A stretch of DNA of 23,290 bases from Treponema sp. (GTDB lineage Bacteria > Spirochaetota > Spirochaetia > Treponematales > Breznakiellaceae): positions 1-23,290 of the forward strand of contig JAITSE010000082.1 in NCBI GenBank assembly GCA_031288005.1, written 5' to 3'. The notes under the pieces were generated by a model. That model made no database searches and was not told where the DNA came from. It saw only the letters and a list, made by a program, of their open reading frames with translations. The translations under genes and the position numbers were made by a program. This document shows, one piece after another, positions 14,949 to 23,290 of the stretch (the first letter of the stretch is position 1; each line of letters begins with the position of its first letter).

Positions 14949-16355
14949 CTATTCCAGAAAGAAAGCCGGTGGAATATCAACAGGATAAGGACCTTGCGCT
15001 GACCGGGTTTCTTCAACAGCCCGGGACCAGGGTTCCACTTCGTTTGTCAGATAGCCGGTCTCAAGCGCCGATGGTTTGGAGATATCCCTGTTGGCGTTAA
15101 ACGTGAGAATCCGGCCTATCTTTCCCGATGGGAAGACGCCTCCCGAAGCGGCGATAAGCTCCCCGGCCTGGGTTACCCCAAGATACCGGATATTTGGCCC
15201 GGAATTTCCGGGAGTAAAGCCTGCCTTACCGCCCAGATAACTAAACACTCCCGCGCCTTGGGTCAGGGAAATACGGCTACCGGCGGTAGTCCGAATTTCA
15301 ATCTTAATTTCCCCGCCGTATCCCATCGGCCCTTCCCCGGCGTTGACATAGTTTGCAAGAAGCCAGCGACCCAACAAATATTCCCAGTCATCTGACTGCC
15401 CGATTATCTTATATTTAAAGGCGGCTTCCGTTACCGCCCGGTAATCCAGATGCTCCGAGTTAATAATATCTTTGTATATCTCCACGCCGCCTGCCTGAAT
15501 TCTGAGCCACTGGAAAAAGAGATAAACCGTACAATAATCTTCATACTTATTGTCCCAGGTAAAAAAGGTATCGCCTTTAGAAAAAGCATTCCCTTTGTCT
15601 TCGTTAAAGTAGTCTATCTTGCTCTTAATAGGCTTCAAGCCGTAAAGATACTCCGCTGCGGACGCCAAACCCTCGTCTATCCAGGTGTGCTGGGAGCTCG
15701 TGAGTTCCTGCCCGCCACCCTGCTGCTTTATACGGACAGAATAATTAATGAGATGCTGAAGTTCATGAGCAATGGTAGTAAAAAAGTCCTTGCCGCCTGG
15801 TTCCCCTGGATTAGTGTCCAGGTAGATAATGGCTGTTTCGTTAGAATTGGGAACCTTTTCCCTGCTGTACATATCCTGCGGATAAAAATAACCAGCGGTA
15901 TAAGAATTCGACCAGGGGTTATACCCGTCCTTAATATCCATAAGGAGCAGGGTCAGCTTGTCATAGCTCCCGAAGCCTCTGTCCCTCAAAGTTTCCTGAA
16001 AATTCCCAAAAACACCGGTTACAGCCGGATAAATTTGGTTTTCAATTTCAAGAGCAATGCTTTCTCCCATTTCGGTGGATACCCCGGCGCTCCGCTCACC
16101 ATAAACACGACAGCTATCGTTTTCCGCGAGGAGAACCGCGTTCACGGTGTAAGAAACGCCGTTTTCCATATTCATGGCGTAAAAATCGCCTGGTTCGAGG
16201 CCCTCATAGCTCGGTATAATTGGCAGCGTTGTGTTATTTTCAACTTGATTTTTGGAGTTCAATTGGGGACCCCAATCACAGGAGAATAAAAACCCCAGGA
16301 GCAAAAAAAGGATGGCTGGCCCCGCAAACAGCTTAAATCCGCTCCGTTTACGCAT
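14949..16355 (-). CDS. Predicted lipoprotein zinc metallopeptidase, M30 (hyicolysin)-like
   Basis: A secreted protease of about 468 aa. From ATG 16355 the N-terminus is a lipoprotein signal: basic MRKRSGFK, hydrophobic core AILFLLLGFLF, and lipobox LFSC with C26 as the lipidated residue. The catalytic zinc motif HELQH is at 197-201 with E198 as general base; WIDEGLASAAEYLYG about 25 residues later supplies a likely third ligand (E228), the gluzincin layout. The C-terminal 130 residues are beta-rich (GEIKIEIRTTAGSRISL, YLGVTQAGELI). The frame stays open to ATG 16499, adding 48 residues before the signal peptide, so I reject the longer form. ATG 16355 lacks a ribosome site; a TATAAT box ends only 6 bases before it, so a leaderless message is possible. 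Substrate unknown. The gene is monocistronic, with large gaps on both sides. M30 is the best family match by memory. Confidence 0.75.
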   Translation of the reverse strand: MRKRSGFKLFAGPAILFLLLGFLFSCDWGPQLNSKNQVENNTTLPIIPSYEGLEPGDFYAMNMENGVSYTVNAVLLAENDSCRVYGERSAGVSTEMGESIALEIENQIYPAVTGVFGNFQETLRDRGFGSYDKLTLLLMDIKDGYNPWSNSYTAGYFYPQDMYSREKVPNSNETAIIYLDTNPGEPGGKDFFTTIAHELQHLINYSVRIKQQGGGQELTSSQHTWIDEGLASAAEYLYGLKPIKSKIDYFNEDKGNAFSKGDTFFTWDNKYEDYCTVYLFFQWLRIQAGGVEIYKDIINSEHLDYRAVTEAAFKYKIIGQSDDWEYLLGRWLLANYVNAGEGPMGYGGEIKIEIRTTAGSRISLTQGAGVFSYLGGKAGFTPGNSGPNIRYLGVTQAGELIAASGGVFPSGKIGRILTFNANRDISKPSALETGYLTNEVEPWSRAVEETRSAQGPYPVDIPPAFFLE

Positions 16356-16540
16356 AAATTTATTATATATTCTTGTCTCCGTAAAAGCTAGCGGTTCACC
16401 GTGCCGGCATCCAGGAGAGGCGCCCCAGATTTTGTTCCTGCCTATTACCGCCGCCCGCAGAAAAGCGCCGCTCCACCAGAGATTCCGATTTCTTTTCATT
16501 TCAAATCAAATTCCTCTAAAATATATTGAACTTATTCAAT

Positions 16541-16735
16541 CGGAAATGCGGAAACAAGTTTCCGATGTTTCCACGTTTCCGAAACCTGTTCCAATGAACT
16601 CTGTCGGGTTCGGATTGTTAGAGAACCAAAGGTTCTCACAAGTCTCGTAAAATGCTATGCGTTTTGCTGTTTTTAAGTAGAATTTGTGCGATAAGTAAAG
16701 TTATCGCACAACTATTTTAGGACTTGTATTTATAT
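16541..16735. repeat. Multi-hairpin intergenic repeat, copy B
   Basis: Aligns with copy A at 5744-5885 and carries the stem-loops in the same order: GTTC caat GAAC at 16588-16599; a perfect GAGAACC aaa GGTTCTC at 16621-16637; GTAAAATGC tat GCGTTTTGC at 16647-16667, followed by TGTTTTTAA; and a perfect 11-bp hairpin TTGTGCGATAA / TTATCGCACAA at 16684-16711. A run of CGGAAA/TTTCCG arms at 16541-16581 adds a further hairpin on the left. Several changes relative to copy A are compensated across the stem, as expected for a structured RNA or a hairpin-bearing mobile repeat. Confidence 0.65.
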
Positions 16736-16803
16736 AGCAGATTCCGTACCAAATGAAAAAGCGCTGTTTTTGCCGGTTTTCACAGAATATTATGAGGTTC
16801 AGT

Positions 16804-16837
16804 GGGAAAAAATTGCTCATCTGGGTAATTTTTTCCC
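16804..16837 (-). terminator. Bidirectional terminator-like inverted repeat downstream of lon
   Basis: Perfect 11-bp arms GGGAAAAAATT and AATTTTTTCCC enclose 12 bases. With A6 on one arm and T6 on the other it can act on either strand. On the minus strand it is about 130 bases past the lon stop and is the best candidate end of the tig-clpP-clpX-lon transcript. Confidence 0.55.
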
Positions 16838-16965
16838 GGAGCGTATAAGGGTAGTGCGCTGTCACGGGTCGAAGAAGTCCGCTACAGGCCGCGCTGGTTC
16901 TATGGGCTTCACAATGCCGCTAACCGGCCAGAGCGGGGATGCGGAAAGTCTTTCGAAACCGGTTT

Positions 16966-19602
16966 TCAGGTGAATAGCTTTGTTTTTTTTGAAACGGAAG
17001 AAACATGAATAGCCTTGTCAAAAAGAATCTCGAAGGCTTCGGCGGCGGTTTCCACAAAATAAACCTGGACGGCCCCGGTGATTTCCTTGTCCAACTCCGC
17101 CCATTCCTCTCTGTTATCCACCGGAAGAAGGACCCGCTCCATGCCGTTCCTCGCGGCTGCCAAAATCTTTTCCTTGAGTCCCCCTATGGGGAGGACCCGC
17201 CCGGTCAGGGTGAGTTCCCCGGTCATGGCGGATGCTGGTTTTGGGGCCATGCCGCATAGGGTTGAGAGGAGAGACGCCGCCAGGGTTATGCCCGCCGAGG
17301 GGCCATCTTTTGGGATGGCTCCTTCGGGAACATGGATATGAAAATTCGTCTTGCCGATGTCGTTAATCGTAAAGGCATACAAAGGCTGCACACTCCGTAG
17401 ATAAGATAGGGCGATGCGAGCGCTTTCCTTCATCACGTCCCCCAGGTTCCCGGTCATAATGAGTTCACCGCCCCCTTCAAAGGCTGCGGTCTCCACAGGC
17501 AGCATGGCTCCGCCGGTTTCAGTCCAAGCCAGGCCATAGGAAACACCGATCCGGGCTTCCTTGTACACCACGTCGTTTTTGTATTTACGCCGGCCCAGAA
17601 GTTTTTCCAGACTTTCCCGGCGGACCGCCCTTTTGTAGGAAGCTACGGGTTTTTCCGGGTTTTTTCCGTAATTTTTTTGTACCGCGTCCCTGGCTATGCG
17701 CCTGGCGCATCGCGCAATCTCCCGCTCAAGCCCCCGGACCCCGGATTCCATAGTTCTGTGCCGGATTATGTCCAGAACAGCCTCATCGGTGAAGGTAACT
17801 TTAGCGCTTCCCAAGCCGTTTCCTTCAAGCTCCTTTGGAATAAGAAAATTTCTGGCAATGGCAAGTTTTTCCCGTTCTCCGTATCCTGGAATCTCGATAA
17901 TCTCCATCCTGTCCAAAAGAGGATAGGGTATGGTGTGCAGGGAATTCGCCGTAGCGATGAAAAGCGCCTTGGAGAGGTCGTAGGGAACTTCCAGATAGTG
18001 ATCGTTAAAAGCCGAATTCTGTTCCGGGTCCAGAACTTCAAGAAGAGCCGACGCCGGGTCTCCCCGGAAGTCGCTTGAGAGTTTGTCTATTTCGTCTAGC
18101 AGGAACACCGGGTTTATTGTCCCAGACTTACGCATGGATTGGATAATCTTTCCCGGCAGAGCGCCAACATAAGTTTTCCTGTGCCCTCGTATTTCCGCCT
18201 CGTCCCGCACACCGCCCAGGGAAATCCTAACGAAGCGCCGTCCCAGGGCGCGGGCCACGGACTTCCCAAGACTGGTTTTTCCGGTTCCCGGCGGTCCCAC
18301 GAAGCAAAGAATTGGCCCCTTGATTCCCGCAGAGATCTGGTTCCGGGAGCTAAGTTCCCGTACGGCGATGAATTCCAGAATACGCTCTTTAGCCTTCCGC
18401 ATATCAAAGTGGTCTTCATCAAGAATTTTCTCCGCCAGGGCCAGGTCCCCGGAATCCACGCTAGATTCGATCCACGGGAGGTCGGCTATCCATTCCAGGT
18501 AGCCCCGCAGCACGCCGGCCTCAGGAGAAAAGGGCTGAAGTTTTCTGAGCCTTGCAAGTTCCTTACGGGCCTTGAACAGTATTTCTTCCGGGGGCTTTTT
18601 TTCTGTAATGGTTTTTTCAAGGTCAGCAAATTCATCCTCGCCAGCGGATGCACCCAGTTCCTTGTTAATTTCCTTTAACTGTTCATGAAGAATATATTCA
18701 CGCTGATTTTTTTCCATCCGGCTTTTAACTTTCCCGCTGATATTATTTTGTATACCGAAAATTTCGTTTTCCATTTCCAACATCTCAAGGAGTTTTTCAA
18801 GCCGTTCCTCCGTATCCCCTATGCACAGAAGTTCTGCCTTCCGTTCAGGACTGACAGAAACAGCGTTCCCGATGATGTTTCCAAGCCGCTCAGGACTTTC
18901 CGTCTTTTCCACCGCTGTCAGTGTTTCAACGCCCACTTTTTTGGAAAATTCTGCGTATTGGGCAAAAGACTTTTGTACCGTCCTGGCCAGGGCCGCAATT
19001 TCAGGGCTTTCCATGCTTCCTGGGCCGGTGCATCTTATTGGTTCAATTCTAGCAGTCCGACAGCATTGCTGTTCTATGATAGAAACAATAACAGCCCGGT
19101 ACTCGCCTTGGACTACCAAACGATAGGTGTTGTCCGGAAGCTTCAGGTGTTGAATGATCCGGACCACTGTCCCGGCAGGAAAAGGTTCGCCCGTGGAGGC
19201 GGAAGCGCCGGCATCCGGAGAGTCCCGCATTCTGGGGCCGCTGTAACCGTTTTTATATTCCCCGTCCGCGGGAATGCCTTCGGCATATCCTTTGCGCCCC
19301 ACGCCGGCCCTGCCGGAAAGCGCCCGGCTGTCAAAGCCCCGAGGCTGCCCATCGCCGGTGGATTTTAGGCAGACGGCAAAGAGCCGAAAATCACCGCTCT
19401 CCAGAGCCGCGTTTACTGCGGCAATCCCCGGCTTGCAGGTGATGAACATAGGGATAACCGTCTGGGGAAATAAAACCAGTTCTCGCAGAGGAAGCAAAGG
19501 CAATTCTTCAATTTGGAATTTGTTTTTTACAATTGACGGAAGCAATGTGGCTTCAGGAATCTTTGAGGGCCTAAGAAATTTTGAAACCCAGTTGAGTTTC
19601 AT
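16966..19602 (-). CDS. lon: ATP-dependent protease LonA
   Basis: A cytoplasmic AAA+ serine protease of 878 aa that degrades misfolded and regulatory proteins. An N-terminal substrate-recognition domain (about 33-300) starts at [21 protein letters not shown]. The AAA+ module has Walker A GPPGTGKT at 436-443 and FLLDEIDKL as Walker B. The protease domain has catalytic S769 in PKDGPSAG and K810 in [10 protein letters not shown]. It is longer than typical Lon (about 780-810 aa), partly from a roughly 60-residue Gly/Ser/Arg-rich insertion at about 82-140, between CLKSTGDGQ and PAGTVVRII, in the N-domain. The first 25 residues and the last 15 ([11 protein letters not shown]) also look unconserved. 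The start overlaps the clpX stop as ATGA with no separate ribosome site, so translation is probably coupled. Terminator candidate at 16804-16837. Confidence 0.96.
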   Translation of the reverse strand: MKLNWVSKFLRPSKIPEATLLPSIVKNKFQIEELPLLPLRELVLFPQTVIPMFITCKPGIAAVNAALESGDFRLFAVCLKSTGDGQPRGFDSRALSGRAGVGRKGYAEGIPADGEYKNGYSGPRMRDSPDAGASASTGEPFPAGTVVRIIQHLKLPDNTYRLVVQGEYRAVIVSIIEQQCCRTARIEPIRCTGPGSMESPEIAALARTVQKSFAQYAEFSKKVGVETLTAVEKTESPERLGNIIGNAVSVSPERKAELLCIGDTEERLEKLLEMLEMENEIFGIQNNISGKVKSRMEKNQREYILHEQLKEINKELGASAGEDEFADLEKTITEKKPPEEILFKARKELARLRKLQPFSPEAGVLRGYLEWIADLPWIESSVDSGDLALAEKILDEDHFDMRKAKERILEFIAVRELSSRNQISAGIKGPILCFVGPPGTGKTSLGKSVARALGRRFVRISLGGVRDEAEIRGHRKTYVGALPGKIIQSMRKSGTINPVFLLDEIDKLSSDFRGDPASALLEVLDPEQNSAFNDHYLEVPYDLSKALFIATANSLHTIPYPLLDRMEIIEIPGYGEREKLAIARNFLIPKELEGNGLGSAKVTFTDEAVLDIIRHRTMESGVRGLEREIARCARRIARDAVQKNYGKNPEKPVASYKRAVRRESLEKLLGRRKYKNDVVYKEARIGVSYGLAWTETGGAMLPVETAAFEGGGELIMTGNLGDVMKESARIALSYLRSVQPLYAFTINDIGKTNFHIHVPEGAIPKDGPSAGITLAASLLSTLCGMAPKPASAMTGELTLTGRVLPIGGLKEKILAAARNGMERVLLPVDNREEWAELDKEITGAVQVYFVETAAEAFEILFDKAIHVSSVSKKTKLFT

Positions 19603-20849
19603 GCGCTTTTCTGAACCGGATGAATCTCTGGAGGTTCTGATTTCTCTACCACGTCTTGAGTAATGATTACCCGCTTTCCCCCTCCCATAGACGGAATTTC
19701 AAACATGATATCCGTCATAAGCCGTTCCACAATAGCCCTGAGTCCCCGGGCTCCTGTTTTCTGTTTGATCGCCGTATCCGCGATAGCATCAATAGCGCCG
19801 TCAGTAAATTCCAGTTTGACATCATCTATAGCCAGGGAAGCCTTATATTGTTTGACTATGGCGTTTTTCGGCTCCGTGATAATCCTCTTAAGATCGTCCC
19901 GGTTAAGTTCTTCAAGGCAGACAGTGATGGGCAGCCGGCCTATAAATTCGGGGATCATGCCGAAATGTATGAGGTCATCCGGATGGAGTGAATCGTAAAG
20001 CTCTTTAAGGTTCCGATTTTTGTTGTCTCGTATATCTGAACCGAAACCCATGGGGTGCTGCACTACCCGTTTTTCAATGAACTTGTCCAGGCCGACAAAG
20101 GCGCCGCCGCAGACAAACAGAATGTCTGTGGTATCGATGCGGAGCATTTCCTGATTGGGATGCTTCCGTCCACCCTGAGGCGGCACAGAAGCAATAGTCC
20201 CCTCGATGATCTTGAGGAGGGCCTGTTGTACGCCCTCCCCCGAAACATCACGGGTTATGGAAATATTCTCACCTTTACGGGCTATCTTGTCGATCTCATC
20301 GATGTATACTATGCCTCGTTCCGCCACAGCAATATCGCCCCCCGCATTTTGAATAAGTTTTAGGAGTATATTTTCCACATCCTCCCCTACATATCCGGCT
20401 TCTGTCAGGGTTGTGGCGTCTACAATAGCAAAAGGGACTTTGAGCTTCTTCGCCAGCGTCTTTGCAAGGAGAGTTTTTCCTGTTCCCGTAGGGCCAATAA
20501 GGAGAACATTAGATTTTTCTATTTCTACATCGTCCGGCTCCCTGGCGGGATTGGCAATGCGTTTGTAGTGATTGTACACTGCCACGGATAAGGCTTTTTT
20601 CGCGTCTTCCTGGCCGATTATAAATTCATCGAGATAGGTCTTGATTTCTTTTGGGGTGGGAATATCGCCTGTAAACCGGGTAGAAAGTTCGTGATCTTCC
20701 TCGACTAAAATCTTCCGACATACTTCCACACATTCATCGCATATAAATACATCATTTGGCCCGGCTATGAGGCGTCTTGTCATATCGGCGTTTTTGCCAC
20801 AGAAAGAGCAGGACCGTTCAAAGCCGCCGCCATTACGCAGTTTAGCCAT
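19599..20849 (-). CDS. clpX: ClpXP unfoldase subunit ClpX
   Basis: AAA+ unfoldase of 416 aa that recognises, unfolds and feeds substrates to ClpP. The N-terminal zinc-binding domain has C14, C17, C37 and C40 (SCSFCG and FICDEC). The AAA+ domain shows Walker A GPTGTGKT, the pore loop GYVGED, Walker [23 protein letters not shown] in context, the RKH loop GGRKHPNQE and the sensor-2 [11 protein letters not shown] chose ATG 20849, with GAGG 8 bases upstream; an in-frame TTG at 20864 would add five residues with no support. The start lies inside the last codons of clpP (8-base overlap), and the stop overlaps lon by ATGA. Confidence 0.97.
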   Translation of the reverse strand: MAKLRNGGGFERSCSFCGKNADMTRRLIAGPNDVFICDECVEVCRKILVEEDHELSTRFTGDIPTPKEIKTYLDEFIIGQEDAKKALSVAVYNHYKRIANPAREPDDVEIEKSNVLLIGPTGTGKTLLAKTLAKKLKVPFAIVDATTLTEAGYVGEDVENILLKLIQNAGGDIAVAERGIVYIDEIDKIARKGENISITRDVSGEGVQQALLKIIEGTIASVPPQGGRKHPNQEMLRIDTTDILFVCGGAFVGLDKFIEKRVVQHPMGFGSDIRDNKNRNLKELYDSLHPDDLIHFGMIPEFIGRLPITVCLEELNRDDLKRIITEPKNAIVKQYKASLAIDDVKLEFTDGAIDAIADTAIKQKTGARGLRAIVERLMTDIMFEIPSMGGGKRVIITQDVVEKSEPPEIHPVQKSA

Positions 20850-21447
20850 TTTTTTCCCTCGCAAGCACCTGATCTACCACTCCATAGGCGACAGCTTCGG
20901 CGGCAGGCATATAAAAATCCCGTTCCATATCCCGGGCAATGGTTTCCGCATCCTTGCCCGTATGCAAGGCAAAATAATCAATTGTCATTTTTTTAAGCCG
21001 GAGTATCTCTTTGGCCTGTATCCCTATATCGCTGGCCTGTCCCTGTGCGCCGCCCCAGGGCTGGTGGATAAGCACCCTGGAAGAAGGCAATGCCAGCCGT
21101 TTCCCCGCCGCCCCGGCGGTGAGAATCAGAGCCGCCATGCTGGCCGCCTGACCCAGACAAATAGTCTGAACATCGCACTTGACGTACTGCATAGTGTCGT
21201 AAATTGCAAGCCCCGCGGTTACAGAGCCGCCTGGGGAATTTATGTATAGGTTGATGTCTTTTTCCGTATCTTGCCCGTCCAGAAAGAGAAGCTGAGCCAC
21301 TACAAGATCTGCGCTAAGGTCATTGATTTCCCCGTCTAAAAAAACAATCCGGTCTTTTAGGAGTCGGGAATAAATGTCGTAGGATCTCTCTCCAAACCCA
21401 GTTTGTTCAACCACAATCGGCACAAGGGCATTCATTTTTTCAGTCAT
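20842..21447 (-). CDS. clpP: ATP-dependent Clp protease proteolytic subunit ClpP
   Basis: A 201-aa serine peptidase forming the two-ring proteolytic chamber used by ClpX. The triad is complete: S103 in GQAASMAA, H128 in VLIHQPWGG and D177 in MERDFYM. The N-terminus ([27 protein letters not shown], from residue 7) is canonical, so the usual short propeptide is nearly absent. ATG 21447 follows the tig stop by 7 bases with no clear ribosome site; ATG four codons later is an alternative. The adjacency to clpX and tig is the standard bacterial arrangement. Confidence 0.97.
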   Translation of the reverse strand: MTEKMNALVPIVVEQTGFGERSYDIYSRLLKDRIVFLDGEINDLSADLVVAQLLFLDGQDTEKDINLYINSPGGSVTAGLAIYDTMQYVKCDVQTICLGQAASMAALILTAGAAGKRLALPSSRVLIHQPWGGAQGQASDIGIQAKEILRLKKMTIDYFALHTGKDAETIARDMERDFYMPAAEAVAYGVVDQVLAREKNG

Positions 21448-21454
21448 CTATAAA

Positions 21455-22825
21455 TTAACCATTATGCGATACCAGGTCCAGGTACTTCGTATGGCTCCCC
21501 TTTTTTATCGTATTTTCCGCCAATAAAAGATCAAGCAGTTTGCGCTCCTTTATTTCTTCTTTGAGGTACGCTTTTATTTCACCGGATTCATATTGTTTTT
21601 TTATTTCATCCACCGGCGTGCCGGTTTCCCCGGCTATGCGATCAAATTCTTTTTGCAGACCTTCATCGTCCGCGTCAATACCCAGATCTTTTATTAATTT
21701 TTCCACGATAAGCCTTGCACAGAGGGCTTTAATAACATCTGGCCGCCAACCATCGAAAACGGCGCCCATGGAACCGCCGGATTTCTCTACATTTTTTAGG
21801 AGATCTTCCGGTTCAAGCGCCAGCCGCTGGGCCAGATTCCGCCATCGGCCTTCCAGTTCAATTCGAACCATGGATTCGGGAATGTCTATAGGGCTGTTTT
21901 CCGCAATTTTTTCCAGGATCCTGCTCACGGCGATTTCCCTGAGCCGTCTTTCCAGATTTTTGGCAAGCCGTTCCCGGATGCTGTTTTTAAGGTCTTCTAG
22001 AGTCTTAAACTTTTCATCAACATCCTGGGCCAGCTCATCATCCATGTCCGGGAGCTTCTTTTCTTTGAGAGCCGTAAGAGTTACTCGTATCTTTTTAGTC
22101 TTTCCGGCGAGGTCCTTGTCTTCAAAATCTTCAGGGTAAGACTTCTCTATGTCCTTGCTCTTCCCTTTTTTCATCCCCGCCACGTCATCATCGAACTTGA
22201 AAATGTTGTACCCGGATCCCAGGGTAAACGTAAAATCCTGCCGCTCCGTACCGGGGAGAATCTCTCCCCCATCGGAAATTTCCGCATAATTCACGGTAAC
22301 CACATCGCCAGCGGCGGCTTTAGCGGCATCGTCTTTATCCAGTACGAAGGCGTTGCGCTCCCTTATTGCGTTTAGTTCCAGGTTTATGTCTTCATTCGTG
22401 ACCTCCGCATCGGGCGTTTCAATCACAAGGCCCTTCCAGATGCCAACGTCAAAGGACGGAAAAACATCGTAGGTTACAGCGAAGGTCAGGTCTTTATCCA
22501 TGTCCAGCTTCAAACCGTCTTCCTTAAGGCAAGGGGTAGAATATGGAAGGGGCCGCTTTTCCTTTGGGAAAGATTTGTTATCAAAAACCTCGGAGACCGC
22601 CTTTTCGACGATATTTCCCAGGGTTTCTTCTTTGACAGCATCGCCAAATTTTCTGAGCAGCACATCCCGGGGGACTTTCCCCTTCCTAAAACCGGGAATT
22701 TGTATGGTTTTACCGTACTTAGCTGTCAGGGCATCGTATTCGGAGCGGATATCAGCCGCGCCGACAGTAATGGTAAGCTGCAAGGCCGAATGTTCCAACT
22801 GCTTAAATTTTTTGGTTACCGTCAC
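21455..22825 (-). CDS. tig: Trigger factor, ribosome-bound chaperone and peptidyl-prolyl isomerase
   Basis: A 456-aa chaperone that binds nascent chains at the ribosome exit. The ribosome-binding signature GFRKGKVPRDVLLRKFG lies at 45-61. An FKBP-like isomerase domain follows at about 165-255 (GDVVTVNYAEISDGGEI, TLGSGYNIFKFDDDVAGMKKG). The helical C-terminal arms run from about 260, with MVRIELEGRWRNLAQRLAL. Length is near the family norm (430-460). The start is GTG 22825 with GAGGAAA about 4-8 bases upstream; the preceding 35 bases to tRNA-Gly contain no terminator, so tig is probably read from the tRNA promoter. It is the first protein gene of the tig-clpP-clpX-lon unit. Confidence 0.96.
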   Translation of the reverse strand: MTVTKKFKQLEHSALQLTITVGAADIRSEYDALTAKYGKTIQIPGFRKGKVPRDVLLRKFGDAVKEETLGNIVEKAVSEVFDNKSFPKEKRPLPYSTPCLKEDGLKLDMDKDLTFAVTYDVFPSFDVGIWKGLVIETPDAEVTNEDINLELNAIRERNAFVLDKDDAAKAAAGDVVTVNYAEISDGGEILPGTERQDFTFTLGSGYNIFKFDDDVAGMKKGKSKDIEKSYPEDFEDKDLAGKTKKIRVTLTALKEKKLPDMDDELAQDVDEKFKTLEDLKNSIRERLAKNLERRLREIAVSRILEKIAENSPIDIPESMVRIELEGRWRNLAQRLALEPEDLLKNVEKSGGSMGAVFDGWRPDVIKALCARLIVEKLIKDLGIDADDEGLQKEFDRIAGETGTPVDEIKKQYESGEIKAYLKEEIKERKLLDLLLAENTIKKGSHTKYLDLVSHNG

Positions 22826-22860
22826 TTATTTCCTCGATGAATCAAATCTTTCCGGTTTTG

Positions 22861-22932
22861 AGCGGGAAACGGGAGTCGGACCCGCGACATCGACCTTGGC
22901 AAGGTCGCGCTCTACCACTGAGCTATTCCCGC
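22861..22932 (-). tRNA. tRNA-Gly (anticodon GCC)
   Basis: 72 nt. Acceptor GCGGGAA pairs with TTCCCGC, discriminator T, CCA not encoded. The anticodon arm CGACC-TTGCCAA-GGTCG gives GCC. The D-arm is GCTCAGTGGTAGAGC. The T-loop reads TCCGACT, so position 55 is C where U (pseudouridine) is nearly universal; the stem GCGGG/CCCGT is intact with one G-U pair. It lies 52 bases downstream of tRNA-Leu on the same strand and 35 bases upstream of tig. Confidence 0.95.
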
Positions 22933-22933
22933 A

Positions 22934-22967
22934 AATTTTACGCAATAGGGCGCAGGACCGTAAAATT
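22934..22967 (-). repeat. Perfect inverted repeat in the tRNA-Leu/tRNA-Gly spacer
   Basis: Arms AATTTTACG and CGTAAAATT (9 bp) enclose 16 bases and occupy most of the 52-base spacer. There is no T-run, so it is not an obvious terminator. It may be a processing hairpin in the tRNA precursor. Confidence 0.5.
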
Positions 22968-22984
22968 CCAAGTCTCCTCTTTAT

Positions 22985-23065
22985 TGCGAGAGAAGGGACT
23001 TGAACCCTTATGCCTGGGGCACCAGATCCTAAGTCTGGCGTGTCTGCCAATTTCACCACTCTCGC
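22985..23065 (-). tRNA. tRNA-Leu (anticodon TAG)
   Basis: 81 nt with a class II variable arm. Acceptor GCGAGAG pairs with CTCTCGC, discriminator A, CCA not encoded. The anticodon arm CCAGA-CTTAGGA-TCTGG gives UAG, reading CUN codons. The variable arm is TGCCCCAGGCA and the T-arm AAGGG-TTCAAGT-CCCTT is standard. It is the first gene after a consensus promoter. Confidence 0.96.
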
Positions 23066-23094
23066 GCTGCCGGCAATGGCCAGCCGGTTAAAGC

Positions 23095-23123
23095 AGTTTA
23101 ATCCATTCAGCCCCTACTGTCAA
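23095..23123 (-). promoter_or_regulatory. Consensus sigma-70-type promoter of the tRNA-tig-clp-lon unit
   Basis: On the minus strand a perfect TTGACA is followed after exactly 17 bases by TAAACT. The predicted start is about 20 bases before the mature 5' end of tRNA-Leu. No other comparably good promoter or any terminator was seen before tig. Confidence 0.8.
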
Positions 23124-23237
23124 GTTCCCTCGCTGCCTCACATAAAATCTGACCGAAAGGGGGGGCGGGATCTCAGGTAAAAATCCGACCATGGAAACCT
23201 GCACTACATCCGGCAGCAATACCTGCCTAAGGAAACA

Positions 23238-23290
23238 ATGGGGTTATCCATGCAAGAAAAAAGACCGATAGATCGTGAGTTCGCCGTCCG
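23238..23290 (+). CDS. Possible start of a plus-strand gene, cut by the window end
   Basis: An ATG at 23238 with AAGGA 5 bases upstream opens a frame that continues to the edge (MGLSMQEKRPIDREFAV...). An internal ATG at 23250 (MQEKRPIDREF) is an alternative. Only 17 codons are visible, with no family resemblance, so this is a start-signal call. It would be divergent from the tRNA promoter. The 110 bases before it contain a run of seven G and a rough direct repeat (AAAATCTGACC / AAAATCCGACC). Confidence 0.35.
   Translation, partial: MGLSMQEKRPIDREFAV

Larger units (their letters stand above)
16356..16965. other. 610-bp intergenic region between lon and the peptidase gene
   Basis: No gene is supported. 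It contains the peptidase promoter region (16356-16500), the multi-hairpin repeat copy B (16541-16735), an 11-bp perfect inverted repeat (16804-16837) and a 10-bp palindrome AAACCGGTTT (16956-16965) touching the lon stop. A 67-codon plus-strand frame at 16770-16973 lacks a ribosome site and runs into the end of lon; I treat it as chance. Confidence 0.55.

Noticed and set aside
16770..16973. 67-codon plus-strand frame between lon and the peptidase gene
   Set aside because: Contains the 11-bp inverted repeat, has no ribosome site, and runs into the end of lon on the opposite strand.
18685..19368. 227-codon frame antisense to lon
   Set aside because: A shadow of the lon reading frame; low-complexity translation with no recognisable motif.
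21540..22139. 199-codon frame antisense to tig
   Set aside because: Serine/arginine-rich translation typical of an antisense shadow of a lysine/glutamate-rich gene.

Overview
This window looks like a chromosomal segment of a spirochaete, most likely a Treponema-type organism with roughly balanced base composition, of the termite-gut treponeme kind. The reasons are two adjacent periplasmic-flagellin (FlaB) genes, a flaB-flaB-flaG-fliD order followed by unknown genes, a YcgR/PilZ protein, tsaE and tsaB, and a spirochaete-style SMC. The genus is inferred from protein content and gene order, not from a search. Most genes are on the minus strand; only thrH, rluA and a partial ORF at the right end are on the plus strand. 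No phage, insertion sequence or CRISPR array was seen.

Layout, left to right. 1-1147: a partial intergenic repeat, thrH (+), and a 332-bp convergent gap. 1148-3659: a minus-strand operon read as 87-aa ORF, tsaE, tsaB, PAS-HD-GYP, with every junction overlapping and a good sigma-70-type promoter in front. 3754-5718: a YcgR-like PilZ protein and an unknown 281-aa protein, directly abutting. 5744-5885: a multi-hairpin repeat. 5886-10742: the filament locus flaB, flaB, flaG, fliD, starting at a near-perfect sigma-28 promoter. 10828-11613: an RluA-family pseudouridine synthase (+), facing smc (11706-14699, -) across a large stem-loop terminator. 14949-16355: a predicted secreted M30-like metallopeptidase lipoprotein. 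16356-16965: a 610-bp gap with a second multi-hairpin repeat and a strong inverted repeat. 16966-23123: a proteostasis operon, tRNA-Leu, tRNA-Gly, tig, clpP, clpX, lon, behind a consensus promoter.

How the genes fit together. The central block makes and caps the flagellar filament. It is flanked by proteins that would bind c-di-GMP (PilZ) and degrade it (HD-GYP), so motility and c-di-GMP signalling are physically close. The right block couples nascent-chain folding (trigger factor) to two AAA+ proteolysis systems (ClpXP, Lon) in one overlapping transcription unit. tsaE and tsaB supply two parts of the tRNA t6A machinery.

The most interesting signal is not a protein. Both flaB leaders carry a hairpin of about 8 bp whose six-base loop is exactly A-N-G-G-A-N, placed at the identical distance from the start codon, with a second ANGGA motif in the Shine-Dalgarno sequence. 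The stem sequences differ but pairing is preserved. This is the architecture of a CsrA-binding site, and flaG has a related version, which points to post-transcriptional (CsrA/FliW-type) control of the filament genes.
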